DNA from: Impatiens glandulifera
Taxonomy: Eukaryota > Streptophyta > Magnoliopsida > Ericales > Balsaminaceae
Direction: 5' to 3'
Length of the DNA: 64,000 nt
Assembly (NCBI RefSeq): GCF_907164915.1
Contig: NC_061867.1
Span: 43,868,242-43,932,241 of the forward strand
Both the position numbers and the translations under genes were made by a program. Each line of letters opens with the position of its first letter. Position 1 is the first letter of the stretch. The notes beneath the pieces are model-generated. The model was not told the DNA's origin. It did no database searches and saw only the letters and a list, made by a program, of their open reading frames with translations. Positions 58,640 to 64,000 of this stretch are shown here, in pieces.

Positions 58640-58803
58640 GGCCTTTCGAGTTGTACTCGAGTCTATGGTTATATGATTGAGCCGAGTTGGAACTTAATAT
58701 CAAAATCTCGATCGAGCTTGAGCCGAGCCAATAAAAAACGAGTCGAGCTGAACTCGAACTAGAGCTAGTTCGAGCTCGACTCAACTCGTTTACACCCTTA
58801 GTT
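58640..58803 (-). repeat. CGAGCTCGA-rich repeat, copy 2 (inverted)
   Basis: Reversed it begins taagggtgtaaacgagttga, then gtcgagctcgaac and gctcgactcgttttttattg, like the copy at 54525. Confidence 0.65.
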
Positions 58804-59083
58804 AACATGATCTTTAACCTCTTAATCATCAACTCTTGTCACTTGAGCTAGTTCTATTATTTTGTATTTTAGTTCCAATTTAAATCACATTTTTCAAATT
58901 TTATTATTTAATTTATAAAATCTAGTTATTAAATACCATTCTTTTTTTAGTGCTCTAGAAGACTTGTCTAACTTGCTACCAAATTCAAGACAAAGGTGCT
59001 AGGGTATGATCCAAATTCAAGACATTACTAAATGAAACAACTTTGTTTTCTATCCATATTATTTTGTGGTGTTTCTGTGAGGT
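58804..59083. other. Flank of copia B
   Basis: AT-rich. The phrase accaaattcaagacaaaggtg / ccaaattcaagacattac is a small duplication near 58980-59030. No gene. Confidence 0.4.
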
Positions 59084-59427
59084 TGATGGGTAAATGTATT
59101 ATTCAAAACAGAACGCTTTCCCAATTAACTTATCAATTCTGCAACCAGAAAATAGATCTTCACCGTTTAGAACGTAGCCCCAGAAATAACCAATAAGTAG
59201 TTAACGTTTGAAGTCGATCAAATGGTGCAAACTCCGGCAAACAGAAATCTTCTCCATCTGCTACCTCAAACCCTTGAATATGTTTTTGCTCTGGTCTCTC
59301 TCTTGTTGTTCTCCAAACTTTGTTAACCTAAAGTGGAAAAATAATGTTTCTTCACATTATATATCGTGGGCCTAAATAAAGCCCACAACAAGTTGGGTCT
59401 CTCAAACTAGGAGGACAAAACCCAACA
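59084..59427 (-). repeat. Copia B 3' LTR
   Basis: 344 bp. Reversed it runs TGTTGGGTTTTGTCCTCC to TTTACCCATCA. Confidence 0.88.
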
Positions 59428-59442
59428 AACTCCCCCGATCAA

Positions 59443-61107
59443 CTAGTTGGAGGGTAATGTCAACCCGACAACCGAGCGACATAACTTGAACTTGTTTCGT
59501 GACATCACCTTTATCAGCATATCTAATCCATTATCATCTGTATGAATCTTTTCAAGTTCTAACATCTTCTCATTCAAAGCATCACGAATCCAGTGATATC
59601 GAATTTCAATGTGTTTCGACTTTGAATGAAATGAAGAATTCTTGGCAAGAAGAATTGCACTTTGATTATCACAAAATAAGATGTACCTTTCTTGTTTCAA
59701 CTCAAGTTCCATTGTGAATTTTTTCAACCACAATAACTCTTTTGTTGACTCAACTACAGCTATAAGCTCGGCTTCAGTAGTAGAAAGAGCAACACACTTT
59801 TGCAATTTAGATTGCCAAGCCACAACTTCCCCCACAACTTTGATTATCACAAAATAAGACGTACCTTTCTTGTTTCAACTCAAGTTCCATTGTGAATTTT
59901 TTCAACCACAATAACTCTTTTGTTGACTCAACTACAGCTATAAGCTCGGCTTCAGTAGTAGAAAGAGCAACACACTTTTGCAATTTAGATTGCCAAGCCA
60001 CAACTTCCCCGACAAAAGTCACCAAATATCTTGAAGTAGATTTTCGATTATCTAAGTTTCCGGCCATATCAGAATCAGTATATCCAATTAACATAGGCTT
60101 CTCACATCCCAAAGTTAGTTGAAGATTCGTCGTTCCCTGGAGATATCTCATAATCCACTTCATGGCTTCCCAGTGATGTCTTCCCGAATTTGATAAATAT
60201 CTACTCACCACACCAACATCTTGCGCTATATCAGGTCTAGTACAAACTATATCGTACATAAGGCTACCAACTGCCGAAGAATATGGAATGTTCTTCATAA
60301 AAAACTTCTCATCATCAGTGGAAGGACAACCAGTATGACTAAGCTTAAAGTGAGAAGCTACATGAATATTCACCACTTTAGCTTTGTCCATATTGAAGCG
60401 TCGAAGAACTTTCTTAATGTACATCTCTTGTGACAAATGCAACTTTCTGTTATCCCGATCATGGATAATTCGAATCCCAAGAATTTGACGTGCTGGTCCT
60501 AAATCTTTCATGCCAAACGACTTACTCAGAGTTTCTTTTAACTCACTGATTTTAGAAATATTTCTTCCAACAATCAGCATATCATCTACATATAGCAGAA
60601 GAATTATAAAATCATCAACATAGAATTTTCGCACAAAAATGCAATGGTCAGTCTTGTTCATCTTGTACCCATGTTCAATCATAACTGAACTGAACTTTCG
60701 ATACCATTATCATGGTGCTTGTTTCAAACCGTAAAGACTCTTCACTAACTTGCAAACATAGACTTCTTTCAGATTGTCTTAAAAACCTCCTGATTGTTCC
60801 ATATATATCTCTTCTTCTAAATTTCCATGAAGAAATGCTGTTTTCACATCCATTTGTTCAACCTATAGATTAAGACTAGCGGCTAAACCAAGAACCACAT
60901 GAATAGATTGCATTTTCACCACAGGAGCAAAGATCTCACCAAAGTCAATACCCTTTCTTTGCGAGAAGCCTTTTACAACCAACCGAGCCTTATATCTAGG
61001 CTGTGACGTATGCTCATCCTGCTTCAATTGATAAAGCCATCGATTTTTAAAGCCTTCTTGTCCTTAGACAACTTTGTTAGCTCAAAAGTGTTATTCACAC
61101 GAAGAGA
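59443..61107 (-). pseudogene. Copia B reverse transcriptase and RNase H
   Basis: The RT start (QLKQDEHTSQPRYKARLVVK) is near 61010, then the active site LLLYVDDMLIVG near 60590 and LGPARQILGIRI. RNase H-side sequence follows: GYTDSDMAGNLDNRKSTS near 60070, then ALSTTEAELIAVVESTKELL. Several in-frame stops occur at 60683-60870. The block from 59660 to 59837 is repeated at 59838-60015, which shifts the frame. After the second copy the reading recovers through DNQSAILLAKNSSFHSKSKH to the end of RNase H. Confidence 0.85.
59660..60015 (-). repeat. 178-bp tandem duplication inside copia B RNase H
   Basis: tttgattatcacaaaataag begins at 59661 and again at 59839. The copies are almost identical (aagatgtacc against aagacgtacc), so the duplication is recent compared with the element. 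Confidence 0.9.
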
Positions 61108-62452
61108 TTACATCTTATCCTCCATGGAATTCATCCATTCCTTTTTATTTTCACTTTCCAAAGCTTCTTGAAAACTCTCAGGTTCTTCAACATCAGTGAA
61201 AAATACATACTCATTTGTTGAGTATCTAACTGAAGGACGTCTCTGTCGAGTAGACCGTCTTGGTTCATTAGAAGGTATGGACTCATCAACATTTTCATTG
61301 CCTTGATTTTCAATTTGATCGTTGTTGGTGTTTATCAAGTTAGGAGAAACTGGAATTAAATTCACTTCAACCATCTCCTTATTTACTTGAGTTGGAACAA
61401 CCTCGTCCACCTTGTCGATATAATCAATGGTATAATCCTCTATAAATATAGCATCATGACTACGAATAAGCTTCTTATTAACCAGATCAAAAAACTGATA
61501 TCCAAACTCATCCAGTCCATAGCTGACAAACACACACTTCTTGGTCTTGTCTTCCAGCTTTGACCTCTCATATTTGGGAACATGAACATAAGCCATACAC
61601 CCAAATACTCTAAGATGATCATAAGAAACATTTTTACCACTCTAAATATGATTTGGCACATCAAAGTTCAAATGAACACATGGTGTGAGATTTAACACAT
61701 GTACTACTGTACTCAATGCTTCACCCCAAAAATATTTTGGCAACTTTGCTTGTGAAAGCACACATCTCACCCTTTCCACCAGTGTCCTATTCATTCTTTA
61801 AGCCAACCCATTTAACTGTGGTGTTTTCGGAGGCGATTTTTGGTGACGAATACCCTGCTGTCGACAATACTCATCAAAAGGTCCAATGTACTCTCCCCCG
61901 TTATCTGTTCGAATACATTTCACCTTTTTTTTCAGTTTCCCTCTCAACTGAGACTTGAAACACTTTGAATGTGTTTATCACTTGATCTTTCGTCTTCAAT
62001 GTATAGGCCCAAACCTTTCGAGAATAGTCATCAATAACTGTTACAAAGTAGTATGCACCACCAAGTGATCTTGACTTCATTGGCCCATATACATTAGAAT
62101 GCACAAAGTCTAGTAATTCTGACTTTCTTTTTGATTCAGATGATCTAAATGACACTCGTCTCTATTTTCCAGCCAAACAATTTGGACATCTCTTCAAGTT
62201 CACATTTGTAACCCCACATAACACATTCTTCTTATCCAACATAGCTAAGCCTTTCTCGCTAACATGAGCCAAACGTTTGTGCCATAACTCAGAAGAAGAA
62301 TCAGCCTCACAAGTGTTGATGTAACATTTAGATATCCCAGAACGAACAATATACAGATTCAAAAGTCTATTACCTTTGGCAACAACCATTGATCCCTTTT
62401 TAAGTTTCCATTCACCGCTAGAAAAAGAATTACAGAAGCCGTCATCATCCAA
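61108..62452 (-). pseudogene. Copia B GAG-pre-integrase and integrase
   Basis: Pre-integrase ELWHKRLAHVSEKGLAMLDK and CPNCLAGK (62160-62330); integrase LLDFVHSNVYGPMKSRSLGG and VTVIDDYSRKVWAY (61980-62120); then NGLA and MNRTLVERVRCVLSQAKLPK near 61770-61820; then YVHVPKYERSKLEDKTKKCV (61500-61590). The frame is broken at 62155-62162, near 61900 and near 61640-61800, including stop codons. Confidence 0.85.
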
Positions 62453-62554
62453 TCTTCCAACCGATAAAAGATTGAAGCGAATATCAGGAATATGCTTAAC
62501 TTATTTTAGAACAAGAGTAGTGCCATTGGCCATCTCCACACAAATATTACCAAT

Positions 62555-63556
62555 TTAAACTACTTGCGCTTGACCAGTATTGCCCATACGAGCAATACCA
62601 AAATCACCAGCCTCATATGTTGAGAAAAAATCTCGTCGTGATGTAGTATGAGTAGAAGCACCACTATCTACAATCCAATCCATCTCATCACAAGACACAT
62701 TAACATTCTCAACACCATTATAACAAACAGTAAGGAAATCATCAACAATAGCAACATTATCATGATTTTTACCTTCTCTGTGGTTAGAAGTAGTGGGTGT
62801 GTTTTGAGTTTTCTTCTTATTCTCCTTCTTCAATTTAAATCAGTTTTTCTTGATATGGCCATTTAGGCCACAATGATGACACTCAACATTTGCCCACTTA
62901 TTAGAAGCCCCACGAGACTTGCTACGATTACTTTCTCTCCCTTTACTTCTCCCCTGGATTCTGTAACCAAGACCTCTAATTGTAAAGAACAGTCTTGTGT
63001 CTTTTGTCTCATCTCTTCATTCAACACACTGCTTTTTACTAAATCAATTGAAAGAACATCATCTGGAGCAGAGTTAGACAGAGTTGTTCTAAAAGTCTTC
63101 CATGAATTAGGTAGAGTACCAAGTTAACATAAGCCCTGTATCTCATCATCAAATTTGAGTTTCATCACCTCCAATTGATTAATAATTCCCACAAAAGTAT
63201 TCAAGTGGTCAGTCATCAGAGAACCAACTTGATACTTTAAGGACATCAATTACTTGATCAAAAACAATTTGTTATTACCTGTCTTTCTCTCATACAATTC
63301 TTCGAGCTTAGTCCAAAGAGTATGAGCATCATAGAGATAACATGGTTCAAAACATTGTCATCAACCATTGACGAATATAACCACATACTTGTCTTTGCAA
63401 GAATTTCCAATCATCCACACTTTTTTCTGTAGGCTTTACTGAAGAGAACACTGGCAAATGAAAATTTTTCACATACAATAAATCTTCCATTTTAGCCTTC
63501 CAAATATTATAATTGGAACCATTCAAGCTCACCATCCTGGATGTGTTAGTCTCCAT
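62555..63556 (-). pseudogene. Copia B Gag and protease
   Basis: The Gag start ATG at 63554-63556 reads [20 protein letters not shown], then [19 protein letters not shown]. It is broken near 63347. The CCHC knuckle near 62840-62885 (CHHCGLNGHIKKN) has a TGA in place of its last cysteine. The protease has DWIVDSGASTHTTSRRDFF near 62655. Confidence 0.85.
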
Positions 63557-63593
63557 CCTTATACTCAAATAAAACCAAGCTCTGATACCACTT

Positions 63594-63932
63594 TGATGAG
63601 TAAATGTATTCTTTAAAACAAAACGCTTTCCCAATTAACTTATCAGTTCTGTAACCAGAAAACAGATCTTCACCGTTTAGAACGTAGCCCCAGAAATAAC
63701 CAATAAGCAGTTAACGTTTGAAGTCGATCAAGTAGTGCAAACACCAGCAAATGGAAATATTCTCCAGCTGCTACCTCAAACCCTTGAATATGTTTTTACT
63801 CTTGTCTCTCACTTGTTGTTCTCCAAACTCTGTTAACCTAAAGTAGAAAAATAATGTTTATTCACATTATATATCGTGGGCCTAAATAAAGTCCACAACA
63901 AGTTGGGTCTCTCCAACTAGGAGGACTCAACA
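63594..63932 (-). repeat. Copia B 5' LTR
   Basis: 339 bp, similar to 59084-59427 with substitutions and a gap of a few bases near its TGTTG end. Confidence 0.85.
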
Positions 63933-64000
63933 AAGGAACAAAGGTAGGGGCATATATATGTAGATAAATATATTGAGTTTAAGCTTAATCTATTTTTTTT
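63933..64000. other. Right-edge flank
   Basis: 68 bp, too short to interpret. Confidence 0.5.

Larger units (their letters stand above)
59084..63932 (-). mobile_element. Copia B: decayed Ty1/copia retrotransposon
   Basis: Related LTRs at 63594-63932 (5') and 59084-59427 (3') bound a gag-protease-integrase-RT-RNase H order on the minus strand. The PBS TGGTATCAGAGCTTGG lies 3 bp inside the 5' LTR, and the purine tract ggggagtt (minus) adjoins the 3' LTR. Gag, LTR start and protein phrases match copia A, so both belong to one broad family. Stops, frameshifts and a 178-bp tandem duplication make it non-functional. I could not see a matching 5-bp target duplication (gaggt on one side, aagga on the other). 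Confidence 0.9.

Overview
This window is a piece of an angiosperm nuclear genome, almost certainly a eudicot. It is AT-rich and gene-poor, genes have spliceosomal introns, and large stretches are nested plant retrotransposons with methionine-tRNA-type primer binding sites. I cannot name the species. Three host genes are well supported. SRP68 (signal recognition particle) lies on the minus strand at 1-6350 and is cut by the left edge. KRI1 (ribosome biogenesis) lies on the plus strand at about 29.9-32.5 kb. An ESP1-like gene, encoding a CstF64-related 3'-end-processing protein without an RRM, lies on the plus strand at about 43.7-50.2 kb. A two-exon fragment of the plastid carbamoyl-phosphate synthase small subunit (carA) sits at 33.1-33.9 kb and is broken.

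Layout. 6.4-11.6 kb: AT-rich spacer with a CpG-dense 9-bp minisatellite, a possible LINE remnant and a tandem repeat family (here called R1/R2). 11.65-20.37 kb: an old Ty1/copia element (copia A) with 633- and 630-bp LTRs and target duplication AGTCG. A young Ty3/gypsy element (gypsy A, 12.66-17.28 kb, reverse orientation, target duplication GGTAT) sits inside its gag. 20.49-21.76 kb: a non-autonomous CACTA transposon with target duplication ATG and an internal AAGAG microsatellite. 23.27-28.68 kb: a large diverged inverted repeat with arms of about 2.1-2.5 kb around a 0.76-kb spacer. 34-43.6 kb: retroelement-like untranslated DNA bounded by two 0.63-kb direct repeats. It holds an array of short hairpin-forming CTTAG...CTAAG repeats into which a second young gypsy copy (gypsy B, 36.52-39.97 kb, target duplication CTAAG) has inserted. 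50.2-59 kb: AT-rich DNA with microsatellites and a degenerate R2 array. 59.08-63.93 kb: a second, reverse-oriented, decayed copia element (copia B) of the same broad family as copia A.

The host genes are unrelated housekeeping functions (protein targeting, ribosome assembly, mRNA 3'-end processing) and do not form a pathway. The most interesting structure is in the mobile DNA. The two gypsy copies carry different, non-overlapping deletions of whole codons: A lacks the protease segment, B lacks half of RT plus RNase H and most of integrase. Each therefore keeps what the other lost, although A also has two frameshifts. Other items worth a look are the hairpin-repeat array, the large inverted repeat, the CpG minisatellite, the shared R1/R2 family and a GC-AG intron in SRP68. 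I found no convincing sign of an undescribed protein-coding system.
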